This document shows, one piece after another, positions 22,546 through 33,007 of a stretch of DNA of 33,007 nucleotides. The stretch spans positions 1 to 33,007 of the forward strand of contig JNEM01014444.1 of the NCBI GenBank assembly GCA_000697335.1, in the 5' to 3' direction. Both the position numbers and the translations under genes were made by a program. Position 1 is the stretch's first letter. Each line of letters begins with the position of its first letter. This DNA is from Conidiobolus incongruus B7586 (Eukaryota; Entomophthoromycota; Entomophthoromycetes; Entomophthorales; Conidiobolaceae). Below the pieces are notes generated by a model. It saw nothing but the letters and a program-made list of their open reading frames with translations, had not been told where the DNA came from and searched no databases.

Positions 22546-22869
22546 TTTTCTTTTCTTGTATACTTATTTATTAATGCAATAGTAAGCTGTATTTAATTAA
22601 TGATTTATATCATGTGTATTTATTTAATACTTTTGTTATTTTAATTGTATATTATTACTGAAGTTAACTCATCAGCTGGACTAAATTAGATATTTGAAAT
22701 ATCTATCATTAAGATAAAACATTTCAACAGTCCTTTGATAAAAAATAAAAAATATAAAAGCAATAAAAATATCATAAATTTATTCAATAATAAAAATGGT
22801 TATGCGAATCAATGTGCGTGTAGAATACATCAGGTAGAAAAATATAAATTAATACAATGAAGAAAACAA
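22546..22869. other. Convergent 3' spacer
   Basis: A 324-bp AT-rich stretch between the ends of array gene 3 (plus) and the coiled-coil gene (minus). The first part aligns with the 3' flank of array gene 2. No gene is seen. Confidence 0.55.
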
Positions 22870-23952
22870 CTAATCGAATAATAAAGATTTGACAATTGCC
22901 GCTGCAACGGGTACTAAGGCAGTAGCTAATACACCCAAGCCAATGTTAGCCTTTTGTCGCTTAACCTCGGCTGAATCTTCGTCAGCTTCAGCTTGAGAGT
23001 CATTATCAGCTGGGGAAGTATGAGAAGACTCAGGATCTGGACGGTCGCCAGGAGTGAATAGAGGTTTACGCTTACGACTGCCAAACTCGTCGAAGCTCAA
23101 GTCAAATTTCGCTTGGGCCTCGGATAGAGTGCGAGGCAAAGATTCTGGAACGGGTAAGCTTTCAAAGATAGCGGCGAGGTACTTCTTCTGAGAGTGTTCA
23201 TACTTCTGACTGATGCTGGTCAATTGACGCTCTAAACGGTCGAACTCAGCCAAGGGCTCTGGTGGCGTTCACGAATTTGGGCGATCAGGTCGTGACTTCT
23301 GACTAAATAATCTTCAACGGCACTGTATTGCTGCTTTAAGGCGTTGCACTTGCGGTGCGCTTTGCGGATCTCCTTTTGACGTTGCTCTATAGTTGAATTA
23401 TTATCTATAAAGTTAGAAGTTTGAATTCATTTAAAATTTACCTGAAGATGAAATATCTTTAGTTTTAGAAGTTGTAGAAGTGGCCTTAAGACCGGGAGCT
23501 TTAGGAGTTTCAGATGATCTAGTCTGGGTGACTTCAAGTAATACGGAACCCTGGCCGGGAAAAGTACCGATTAGAGAAGACACATTCTCATTAGTCACTT
23601 GATTGACAGGAATATCGTCGTTAGTAGCTTCCAAAGGCTTATCCGAATCACCTTCAACTTCATTTGGAGTTAAAGCGTCCATAGTAGGAGTCAAGTTGGG
23701 GGAAGTAGGAAATTCAAGCATTGTAGCGTTAGGGTCAGCAGATTTATCCTCTTCAGCCAAGAATTCAGCCTGCTGGTCAATTAAGTTCTGATACTCGACA
23801 ACGGCCTGTTCGAACAATTTAAACAATTTCTTGGACTTTTGCGTTTTCTTCTCAATTTCCAAATTAATAGCATTGATTTTTTCGTCCTGCAAATCTCTTC
23901 GGGTTTGACGTAATTCTTCAATTTTTTTACGTATATTTTCTGTTAAATCCAT
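22870..23952 (-). CDS. Coiled-coil protein with possible tail anchor; reading frame shifts midway
   Basis: I do not recognise the family. Exon 1 (23952-23442) encodes 170 aa: a charged coiled coil at about 1-68 and a Thr/Ser-rich low-complexity linker. A phase-1 intron (GTAAAT donor at 23441) joins to exon 2, best at 23386 (55 nt), or at 23404 (37 nt), which adds six residues in frame. Exon 2 continues the coiled coil (EQRQKEIRKAHRKCNALKQQ) and in this frame stops at 23232 (221 aa). A second frame, open from about 23265 to 22870, continues directly with coiled-coil sequence (PLAEFDRLERQL), then a RKRK cluster, an acidic stretch and a hydrophobic C-terminal segment (GLGVLATALVPVAAAIV) like a tail anchor. 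Joining the frames needs a -1 shift near 23245-23265. This could be a recent indel, a sequence error, a programmed shift or an odd intron. Confidence 0.55.
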
Positions 23953-24793
23953 ATTCAGTAGTAATAAGTATATAAAAAGTCAATTGGTGGAAATGGATGA
24001 TTTATTAGATGAGATTTGTTTTATAATTTGAGTGTTATTAATGATTATTATATTTTAAGAGTATGTTCAAGTAAAAATGTATTTATTATGATTTCTAATA
24101 TTATCGAATTAAATGATTTTAAATCATTATGGGTCCATACCCAATAATCTTAATTGGTTTATTTGGAGTGATTTTATACCAATCAATTTGATCACATTTG
24201 AGATTATAGTTTATTATCTTTAGTTAGAATATTTAAGTCTACAATAATTAAATTTATAAATCATGTATTAATTTATTTTTTCTATATTGCCAAAAAGTTT
24301 AAATAGTTTTCTTATATTCAGACAATTTTATTATAAGCTAGTGTTATAAGTTTAGGGTCAATAATTCTTTCTAATTGATTGAATACCTTGATATTTAATT
24401 TAACCCTTAAAACAGAATCCATAATAATTAATAATAGTGACTTACGCTTTTAAATAGAAAAAAATATACATGAATAAATAATAATAGATAAAAAATAAGA
24501 TTCTATGGTAATAATTTAAGCAATATAAAATAAATATTATACGCGTTAAATATAGAATATTCCAATATTTCATCTGTTGATGATACTATTCAATAAAGTA
24601 GAATTTTCGCGTTTTTATGCAAAACGAAGCTAGTCTCAAATTACAAATGTAATTGCGAAAATAATGTTGAATATTATATGTTAGATATATCAAAATATAT
24701 AAACTAAATTATAATGATGATAATAATTTAATTATAATATCCAATATAAATCAAAGTTTTTATATTTTTATTGTTGAACATTTCAAATTTTGA

Positions 24794-24799
<6 letters not shown>

Positions 24800-24825
<26 letters not shown>
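24800..24825. repeat. (AT)13 microsatellite
   Basis: Twenty-six bases of uninterrupted AT repeats. A shorter tract of the same type lies at 31764-31782. Likely polymorphic; no function is seen. Confidence 0.95.
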
Positions 24826-24831
<6 letters not shown>

Positions 24832-25876
24832 AATTAATAATCCAGCGATTATAAATGATAATATCTACATTATATTTATTAATTTAGAGACTTAATTCAA
24901 TAAACTGTACAATATAATTATATTTTTCAGAAAGGTAATTTTTTGATTTTTTTATACTCAAGTTCGGTTTAGATCTTGAACTAAGTATTAATATTTACCT
25001 CAACTCTGTAATCACGGTAATTTTACATTTGAATTTTGGGATATTATTAATAATTCGTCCAATTGCATTATTTTCAGTCAGTAAACGCCATCCAAAATAT
25101 AATAAGATTTGATTATAAACATCGTTAATACTAGTTGATAAATCTATATATAATTAGAAATCCAAATATATCCAAAAAACTTAATATAATCAATATAATA
25201 TTTAAATTTTGAATCTATCGAATTAAATTTTTTAAACAATAGATTAAAGTTATTAAAGGTAATGAAAAATATATCTATATTGGAATCTTGAAGAAAATAC
25301 AGGTTTCAAATTATACTAATTTTGTTAGGATAAATTAAGAAAATTGATATATTGAAGAATTTTGTATTAAAATTTGACCAAATATTAAATGATGAAAAAA
25401 GAAGTATAATCTATTTAACTACATAATAAATAGATATAATATGTGCTCGAATGATTATATATATTAATATTTGATATATAATATTAATCATGAATTGAAA
25501 TATTTAGTTTCAATAGAATTAATTTCCCCGAATAACTCGCAAGTGTAAGAAGAATTTTCTTTAATCTTCAATATAACTGGTAAATTAATGAAATTTGAAA
25601 ATATAATAGATTCTCAACTTTTTTTTATGTAATAAAATAATTTAATATAATGTGTATTCATAATTTGCAATTTCTTATATTTTATAATTTAATATTCGAT
25701 TCTACAATGAAATAATTCTATAATTGATAAGTTATTTTACCAAAAAACATATATAAAAACTTGAAAATATATAAAAAATGAATATTATTAATTAAAGTGT
25801 AAATTAATGATGATTAATGATATTATGAATTGATTAATGTAGTTAATCACCAAGAATTGGCTAGATTGGATTGAAT

Positions 25877-25962
25877 GACCATCCCTCCTTAAAGTTCCCC
25901 GAACTGAAATTGGAGGATGAGTGCGGGGTCAAACTCAGATAATTTATATTAAAATATAAATA
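25877..25962 (+). promoter_or_regulatory. Upstream region of the mannosyltransferase gene: nested dyad and TATA box
   Basis: A GC-richer block at 25877-25930 contains AGTTC-CCC-GAACT (25893-25905) inside imperfect arms CATCCCTCC (25880-25888) and GGAGGATG (25912-25919), with GACC and GGTC at the outer ends. TATAAATA follows at 25955-25962, 70 nt before the ATG. The position suggests an upstream activating element plus core promoter; the binding protein is unknown. Confidence 0.45.
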
Positions 25963-26024
25963 GGAGTGAAATCAATCGAGCATAGAAATTTTTTAACTAG
26001 ACTTAATTAATATATCTGCATATA

Positions 26025-27164
26025 ATGATTATAGTCAATAAGAAAAAACTGATATTTTCAACTTTATTAATAGCCATCCTTCCATTATTCTATCTGTTTT
26101 GTAATAAAGATAGTCATCTTTGGAACCTTCAATTTATTAGGAATTTTCCTTATGGATCACAAGGTGGGCTGGTAAGATTGCAAGATACTGTAGAATTCGA
26201 TGATATCGTGAGTCAACCTAGAGAGAATGCTTGCTTCGTGATTCTTATCAGGAATCAGGAATTAGCTGATTGGATGGTAACGATGCAAGAGTTGGAGGAT
26301 CGATTCAACAGAAACTTCAACTATCCTTACGTGTTTCTGAATGACGTCCCCTTCACAGATTCTTTTATGGAAAATGTCAGGAGTTTGACAGATGCTCAAG
26401 TTGAATTCGGAATTATCCCTAAAGAACTTTGGTCGGTACCTTCCTTTATTGATCAGGAGAAAGCTCTCCAAAGTCGGGAGAAGATGGCTATGGAGGGCAT
26501 TATCTATGGAGGTTCTCTGCCTTATCGCCATATGTGTCGCTTTGAGTCCGGATTCTTTTTCCGCCATAATTTAACTATGAAATATGATTATTACTGGAGA
26601 GTTGAGCCTGGGGTTCAATTCTCTTGTGATATTAATTACGATCCATTCAAATATATGAGAGAGAATAATAAGTTGTACTCCTTCACAATCACCATTCATG
26701 AGTTTCAAGCTACCATCCCAACGCTTTGGGAAACCGTGAGTAATTATCTCAAATTACCAGGCGTGAAAGATACTATGCCCAAAGACAATGCTATGAGCTT
26801 TATATCTGATGACTATGGAAAGACGTATAATGGCTGCCACTTCTGGTCCAACTTTGAAATTGCATCTTTTGATTTATGGCGTAGTCCCGAGTATCTCAAA
26901 TTCTTCAATTACTTGGATCAATCAGGTGGCTTTTTCTACGAGCGTTGGGGAGATGCTCCTGTACATTCGATTTACGCGAGTTTATTTTTGCCAAGAGATC
27001 AGATCCATTTCTTCAACGATATCGGCTACTACCACAGCCCCTATTGGCACTGTCCCACAGATCAAAAAGGACTGACCTGTCATTGTGATCCCAAAGATTC
27101 TTTTGATATGGACAGTTATTCATGTACTTGGAAATGGCTTGGCAAATCTCCAAAATGGTATTAA
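26025..27164 (+). CDS. GT15-family alpha-1,2-mannosyltransferase (KRE2/MNT1/KTR type)
   Basis: A 379-aa type II Golgi membrane enzyme that, in the family, transfers mannose from GDP-mannose to O- and N-linked glycans of cell-wall and secreted proteins. Residues 1-8 are short and basic, 9-25 form the signal anchor, and a short stem precedes the catalytic domain. Family motifs are present in order: SLPYRHMCRFESGFFFRH (164-181), YYWRVEPGVQFSCDI (189-203), YNGCHFWSNFEI (268-279) with Glu278 at the position proposed as the nucleophile in Kre2, GGFFYERWGDAPVHS (301-315) and a Cys-rich end (CPTDQKGLTCHCDP). One N-glycosylation sequon is at Asn182. The length is slightly below that of yeast KRE2 because the stem is short. 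The single ATG follows a TATA box by 70 nt. The exact KTR subfamily cannot be decided. Confidence 0.95.
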   Translation: MIIVNKKKLIFSTLLIAILPLFYLFCNKDSHLWNLQFIRNFPYGSQGGLVRLQDTVEFDDIVSQPRENACFVILIRNQELADWMVTMQELEDRFNRNFNYPYVFLNDVPFTDSFMENVRSLTDAQVEFGIIPKELWSVPSFIDQEKALQSREKMAMEGIIYGGSLPYRHMCRFESGFFFRHNLTMKYDYYWRVEPGVQFSCDINYDPFKYMRENNKLYSFTITIHEFQATIPTLWETVSNYLKLPGVKDTMPKDNAMSFISDDYGKTYNGCHFWSNFEIASFDLWRSPEYLKFFNYLDQSGGFFYERWGDAPVHSIYASLFLPRDQIHFFNDIGYYHSPYWHCPTDQKGLTCHCDPKDSFDMDSYSCTWKWLGKSPKWY

Positions 27165-28319
27165 TAACCCCATTTAACTCAAAAAAAAAATCAAAATAGA
27201 TTTATAAAGTTTTTATAATTGATATCAAAAATCACAAATTTGATATCAATATTATATATATTAATATATTTTAACAATTCAATAATAAATAAATTTAATC
27301 ACAATATATTTTTTAATCAAAACTTATTCCAAATACAAGTTTAAAATCAAATTTATTTAAACTTTGAATTAAATATACTATTCAATACTTAAATATATTT
27401 TCAATTTGATAGTTCAATTTAAATCTATACCTTTGTTGAAAATTGCTAAATTCTAAAATCAAAGTATAACCCTATTTAGTTTAAATATCGGGTTTAACAA
27501 AATATCACTATAAAATATCATCAAATTTTAATTTCTCTAAAATAGAATTATTGAATATTTTAATATACCTGATTAACTAAATTATTTAATTCTAATAAAA
27601 TTTATTTTATATCAATAATCAAATTTGTAAATATTCAATATTATCTGTGAATTGATTATTTAGAAAATAAATTTATCTAATTTATAATATGTTGATATTA
27701 AAAAGTGTAACTTTTACGATTGCATTCAAATTATATCTGAATAATAAAATAAAGAACTAAATTAGAAGTATCATACTTTGATTTTTATTAAGATATCAAT
27801 CTCAAAAAAATTTTTGCATGAAAAAAATTCTAAATTTAGATTTTAAAATTTGAAACTATATTACAAGTGATTAATTTTAAAATAACTACATTTTTATTAT
27901 TTATTCAATAACATAAATATCAATTATATAATTGATTAAAAATATAACAATGCAAAGGTTTTATTTCAATCTAAAATTCAATCAAATTCTTAGCAAAACA
28001 ACTCACTACAATACCTAATTCATCTTTTCAAAAGTATACGCATAGATTCAAAAATTTCATTAAAAAATGTCGAGAGTGAGAATAAAAATGAAGATTAATA
28101 AATTTTTTTTTGAATAACTCCAACCCAATTTAACCGCAATTCCTACTATTAGGTTAATCTTTGAATATTTGATGGGTCAGTTGGTTCTGCATAATGATCA
28201 ATTTATCAAAAAATAAGATATTTTTCCTTTCAAACCAATAACATAAGTGTATTTCAATTAAATAGCAATAATCATTTTTATAAATAAAAATGACTTCAAA
28301 TATGGTACGATATTGATCA
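27165..28319. other. Convergent AT-rich spacer
   Basis: This 1.16-kb stretch lies between the 3' ends of the mannosyltransferase (plus) and transporter (minus) genes. No open frame, RNA gene or notable repeat is visible; a small open frame at its right edge only overlaps the transporter's C-terminus in another frame. Confidence 0.55.
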
Positions 28320-29885
28320 TTATTCCTGATCCTTGTTAAAATAAAAGAAAGTGAAAATAATGGCAGTAACTCCCATGGCAGCGGCTTCACCAGTGAATAA
28401 CCAAGTGTAGTTGGGGTCTTTACTCCAAAGAGCTAAGACCATACCAACTAAAGAACCACCACAGTTGGTGAATAAGAAGAGAGCCATAACAAAGGATTTC
28501 AACTCTTCGGAAGCGTATTTGAAGGCAAATTCTAAACCAGATACTGATGCAAAAATTTCGGATACTGCCATGAGAAGATACACGAAGATTTGCCACCAAA
28601 TAGAAATTTCATTTTGCAATTCAGGAATTTGATCCTTGGTAATTTGAAGTGGAAGATTGGTAAAATCATTGTAGGGTCTTGCGGCATACACTTGGGATTG
28701 CAAAATAGCGCAAGCGACCATTGAGAGACAGCAGAGGAAGAAGCCAATGCAGATACGGCGGAGAGGTCCCAAGTTAATTCCCATTTTATGGATTGTGGGG
28801 AAAACAATGTAATCGAAGAGAGGAAGAAAGATGATTAATGATAAGGAATTTACTAAGTTAAGTTGTTCGGCAGACAACCAAGAGGGACGCTGCATATGCA
28901 TGCCTTGAATGATAAATGAATCGGCCATATTGTTATAAAGAGCCCAATATACAATATAAAATAAGAAAACTTTGCAGGCTTTCAAGGTAAGTTTGAGATC
29001 ATCAACAAACTTGTGATCCCACTCGACTGCACTCTTGTCATCAACTTTAGCATTATCTAGCCAGTGTTTGGCATTAGAATTAGATTTTTTGTTAGTAATG
29101 GCATATTTCAAACATTTGACAGCCTTTACAATTGGATTGGTGACAATGGGTGTGTCAATATACTTTCGACGTCCAGCAACAAAAATAATGATACCGACAA
29201 CAAATACAGCAGAGGGGAAACCAAAGGCAGCACCATAATTGTTAGTTGCTTGGTAGATGATTGGGCAAATAAGCTGACCAAAGAAAGCACCAAAATTGAT
29301 CGACCAATAGAAGAAACGGAAGACACGTTCAACAGTCAAGTTATAACCATAGAATTCATTAGGTTTTTTACCAGTTGGAATATCTTCTTTGGGGATTTGT
29401 GTAGCTGTGAATGCAGACACATTAGATTTAATACCGCCCATACCGAAGGCGATAAACAAGTAAGTGGCAACAACAAAGCCTGCTCTACCAGTTCCAGCGG
29501 CAAGACCAGCTGGTGAAGCGGTGGAAGAAAGCAAAATAAGACCGAGTGTATACCAGACAGCAGAATACACAATTGCTTTAAATTTACCAACATAACCATC
29601 AGCAATAATAGCACCGAATATAACTGTAAAATAAGCAAAGAACAAGAAGCCACGATTGATAGCCGTAGTTTCAACAGTACTAAATTTCAATTTGGTGAGC
29701 ATATAGGGCGAAAACATCAATGAAGCACCGTAGAAAGCTAAACGTTCACAAAGTTCAGTTACAATAATTAGCCAAGCGGACAATGGAATGGGACCATATA
29801 CGAAGGTTGCATTTTCATCAAGAGCAACGATGCTTTCTCTCTGCGTCACTGCAGTCTCTTCTAAATCTTTAACTTTTTTCGACAT
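28320..29885 (-). CDS. Proton-coupled oligopeptide transporter, POT/PTR2 family
   Basis: A 521-aa plasma-membrane carrier of the POT/PTR2 branch of the major facilitator superfamily, which imports di- and tripeptides with protons. The ELCERLAFYG segment at 44-53 contains the ExxER motif (Glu44, Glu47, Arg48) of proton coupling and substrate binding. AYFTVIFGAIIADGYVGKFK (about 84-103) and FRFFYWSINFGAF (189-201) match the two PTR2 signatures. About twelve hydrophobic segments can be counted, with a long charged loop in the middle (about residues 240-290) as in fungal members. The N-terminus is short (about 35 residues before the first segment), so the protein is shorter than yeast Ptr2. The ATG at 29885 is chosen; the open frame extends three codons upstream with no ATG. 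No specific regulatory site was identified. Confidence 0.94.
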   Translation of the reverse strand: MSKKVKDLEETAVTQRESIVALDENATFVYGPIPLSAWLIIVTELCERLAFYGASLMFSPYMLTKLKFSTVETTAINRGFLFFAYFTVIFGAIIADGYVGKFKAIVYSAVWYTLGLILLSSTASPAGLAAGTGRAGFVVATYLFIAFGMGGIKSNVSAFTATQIPKEDIPTGKKPNEFYGYNLTVERVFRFFYWSINFGAFFGQLICPIIYQATNNYGAAFGFPSAVFVVGIIIFVAGRRKYIDTPIVTNPIVKAVKCLKYAITNKKSNSNAKHWLDNAKVDDKSAVEWDHKFVDDLKLTLKACKVFLFYIVYWALYNNMADSFIIQGMHMQRPSWLSAEQLNLVNSLSLIIFLPLFDYIVFPTIHKMGINLGPLRRICIGFFLCCLSMVACAILQSQVYAARPYNDFTNLPLQITKDQIPELQNEISIWWQIFVYLLMAVSEIFASVSGLEFAFKYASEELKSFVMALFLFTNCGGSLVGMVLALWSKDPNYTWLFTGEAAAMGVTAIIFTFFYFNKDQE

Positions 29886-32800
29886 ATTCAACAAAGAGGA
29901 GTGAGTACTAGATTAAAATTTATAATATAAAGGTATAAATAACTATTGTGGGGATTAAATTAACAGAAGTATGTTAACTATTATCTATTTACGATTTGCA
30001 ATAAATTATTGCGAAAGGTAATTGTGATCTCAGGTCGTTCAAGAGTTTAAATAGTGATTTTAATCATACAAATGAAAAGTAGCATGATGTTTCAAATCTG
30101 CAAAACTAAATAACTGGGTTTTTTCACCAGCTGTTAATTTCAAGGTTAATTTTAATTCATCCAATGTATTTAATTAAGCAAATGTTTAATAAGTTATTCA
30201 ATTCCAAATATGTAAAAAATTTTAGAAATATGAGCCTAATTATAATTATTTAATTGTATAATTTTAATGATAAGTAATAAATCATAGTATGAGTTTAATT
30301 ATATTACAAATACCTTGATTATCCACAAACCAATTGGTTGATTAAATGATCTCATAATTAGTAAAAGTTCAATTCGTGAAGTTTAGAAAAATTTAGATTC
30401 TTTTTATGGAAAAAAATTCTACTAAGGATAAGAATGCATTATATTTATTATTAAGTGACGTTTCACATCAATAAAATTATGTGGGGAAATATTTAGTTGA
30501 TAATCAACGTTTCTATAAGGACTAATAACCACCTTAAAATTGACCTATGTTTTTGACAATTATGCATGACTAAATCAATTAAATGGTGGAAATTTTATTT
30601 GTTTTTGGGATTATTGATTAGTAGATGCATTTATAGAATCTCTCTTCAATTTTCAATTGTGTATAATTTTTTAAACTATTGAAAGTTTAAATTTGAAAAA
30701 ATGAAAATAAGACTAAACTATTAATTTATTTATTTATAGCTTATTTAAGTAAAATTTTCTTTTTATCTATGCTTAATTTTTAATCATTGGAAAAAAAATA
30801 TCAAAAATTAAAAAACTTTAATTATATAACTAAATATATGTAGATCTCATGAAATTATTGCATTTAAATTGATATTTTAATTGATTTTTGCTTTAAATAG
30901 TTTTTGAAAAAATATATATAATTTTAGTTAATTTAAACTATCCGAATTTATATTAATTTGAATTTTATATTTTTTTAATTAAATTTTCAATAAATGATGA
31001 ACACTGTTAATTACACTAAACTAATGCTTGACTTAAAAAATATCAAAAACAAGTCATTTATTATCATATTAATCTAAATTTAGTAACTATGAAGTTGTAT
31101 TTTAGATTCTAATATTTTGACTATAAAATAAATAATATTTCATATTATAAATATTATATCATCAAAAGTATGAATTATAAAAAGGATTAAATATTGATGA
31201 ATTATGATATTGATAGAAATCTATTTATTATTTGAAATGTTAAATACTATATAAACTAGTTTAATATAATATTAAATTATTCTAAAATGTATGACATAAA
31301 ACAAATTCATATTAAAGTAATATTTAAAATGATCAATTATTTGACAATGAATATTAAATATGATATGAAACAATTTATAATAAGTCAAATAAACAAACTG
31401 GATGTTAATAAATTATGCATATTTTTCTATAAAAGATGCTATAAATTAAAAATGTAAAGAGTACTACAAATATTAGTATAACTTATATTGATTGTATATA
31501 AAAGTGTACCATGTCGAATGAGCAATTTATGATATAATTATTGTCACATTTTTTATATCGGTTTTTAAATAGTGTGAATATTGCTTATACAATACAAAAC
31601 AAAACAATATATATTAATGACTTATGATTAAGAAGATATAAACTTAAAAAGCCTAAATAATTATCAACAAATTTTCATTTTTCGTATGCGAAATTTTATT
31701 TCTTTTCCTTATATTTGAAATATTCTATTTTATTCAAAGGTGACTTAATTATGAAGTTTTATAATATATATATATATATATAATTGGATTGATAAAATAA
31801 TTTCATTATTCAGTTATATATAATAATATCATAAAATATTGATAAAAAATTTAGTCAATTAACACACTTATCTAATAATAATAATTTTTAAGTTACTAAA
31901 TTGGGTATAGTTATATATCTTTTAAACAGTATATATAATAATTTTAAAAATATTATTCAAAAATACTCTATAAAAAGTCTTTAATAATAATAATGCAATA
32001 TGGATTATTTTTATATTTAATTTATAATACTTTAAATTTTTGTAAAATATATTCAATAATATTAGAATACAATTTACTATTTTTATTTATGTTTATAAAA
32101 TTATTAATATATATTTACTATTGAATTTTATTTATGGTATTTATAATTAATTAATAATTTTCCTTGGAGAATTTATATTTAATGCATTACACATTGATAT
32201 ATTTTATTCTCAATAAAATGAAAAATCAAAATATAATGAACTAATATAATCAAATATCAAACTATAATATATATTAGTTTTTTATTAGTATTTGATTAAT
32301 TATGATAAGTAATAACTTCATCAATTTCAACAGAAACTATAAATACCCAAATTAAAATGAACAATGGTATTGAAGCTTATTTATTTCATAAACTGATTGG
32401 TTTTGTCAGTTTATACCAATAAAATATTCTTATCCACTCATATTAACAAAAATCCCTATTATATGCTTACTGAGAATAAGCCAATAAATATCATTTAATC
32501 ACCTTCATTCCAAAGTATACTATCTCTAAGTTTGTTTGTAACATTCACAAAAAGTATTTAGTTGTAATAAACATGATATATTTACTTAATTCAATGAATC
32601 TATTATATAGTAAATTTCTTTCATCTAAGTTAGTGAATGCCATTAATTCCTTCATAACCTTGTGGTAATCAATTTTTTACCCTTATCAATTCTTTTTTTA
32701 GATTAAATATCTATTTCCAGCTATTTTTATAATTATCAATTATATATTTTTATATAATATTTGTAATATCTGAATAAAATACTAATGGTAACAAATACTA

Positions 32801-33007
32801 GATAGCTTTTATATAAATATTAGATTTAATAATTATAATATAAAGCTTTGAATAATATATTAATACTTGAGTTATAAAATAATATCAAAAAAATAAACAT
32901 ACTAAGTATAAAATTTTTTACCAAAATTTCAATATTATCATTAATTAATAAATATTAATTTTTATGAATAATATATATGATATATGTTTTTTATTTAAAA
33001 AAAATAT
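29886..33007. other. AT-rich sequence to the window end, no gene seen
   Basis: The first few hundred bases should hold the transporter promoter. The rest has no open frame above about 60 codons, no tRNA-like boxes and no strong repeats besides an AT tract at 31764-31782. It may be a plain spacer, or the edge of a larger gene-poor region continuing beyond the window. Confidence 0.55.

Larger units (their letters stand above)
23953..26024. other. AT-rich divergent spacer before the mannosyltransferase gene
   Basis: No open frame is seen. The stretch contains an AT dinucleotide tract at 24800-24825, ACGCGTTA at 24541-24548 and TTTTCGCG at 24604-24611 (rare CG-containing boxes for this background), a nested inverted repeat at 25877-25930 and a TATA box at 25955-25962. 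The flanking genes are divergent, so promoters lie at both ends. Confidence 0.5.

Noticed and set aside
28154-28390. Short open frame overlapping the 3' end of the transporter gene.
   Set aside because: It is a shadow frame of the transporter C-terminus extended into AT-rich 3' sequence.

Overview
This is a very AT-rich nuclear window from a fungus. Fungal lineage is indicated by a Zn(II)2Cys6 transcription factor, a GT15 (KRE2/MNT1-type) Golgi mannosyltransferase and a PTR2-type peptide transporter, beside a DOT1 histone methyltransferase and fibrillarin (NOP1). Genes are sparse (ten coding loci in 33 kb) and stand as islands of moderate GC between long A/T-dominated spacers. Introns are few and short (47-60 nt, one of 155 nt) with variable 5' splice sites (GTAAGT, GTAAAT, GTATGT, GTATTT, GTAACA, GTGAGA). 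That is looser than typical budding-yeast splicing, so an early-diverging fungus is as plausible as a yeast; I cannot name the species. CTG codons fall at Leu positions, two of them at or in a membrane anchor, which fits the standard code.

Layout. The left third (1.5-8.7 kb) holds conserved housekeeping and regulatory genes: DOT1 (minus, two exons), a short protein resembling the C-lobe of APH-type phosphotransferases with its catalytic residues replaced (minus, probably two exons), NOP1 (plus, three exons, first exon only 10 nt) and a Zn(II)2Cys6 regulator (minus). A spacer of about 5 kb (8.7-13.65 kb) has no gene I can support.

The centre (13.65-22.55 kb) is the most distinctive part. It is a tandem array of three paralogous genes of a family I do not recognise (367, 356 and 354 aa), about 3.7-3.8 kb from start to start. 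All three share a phase-1 intron after a short first exon, a basic patch, a short G-x-Q-x4-INFY motif near residue 110, a basic nuclear-localisation-like cluster and a conserved C-terminal domain. Their promoters are conserved too: a TGATTGG (inverted CCAAT) element 145-149 nt and a TATA-like element 93-96 nt upstream of each ATG. Copy 1 also carries an inverted pair of TTTCGCGTCA boxes. A solo LTR with a perfect 5-bp target duplication lies between copies 2 and 3.

The right third holds a coiled-coil, possibly tail-anchored protein gene (minus) whose reading frame shifts midway, the GT15 mannosyltransferase (plus) and the PTR2-like transporter (minus, convergent), followed by about 3.1 kb of AT-rich sequence. 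No tRNA, rRNA or CRISPR signal was found. The conserved genes do not form a pathway; the three-gene array is the only locally coherent system.
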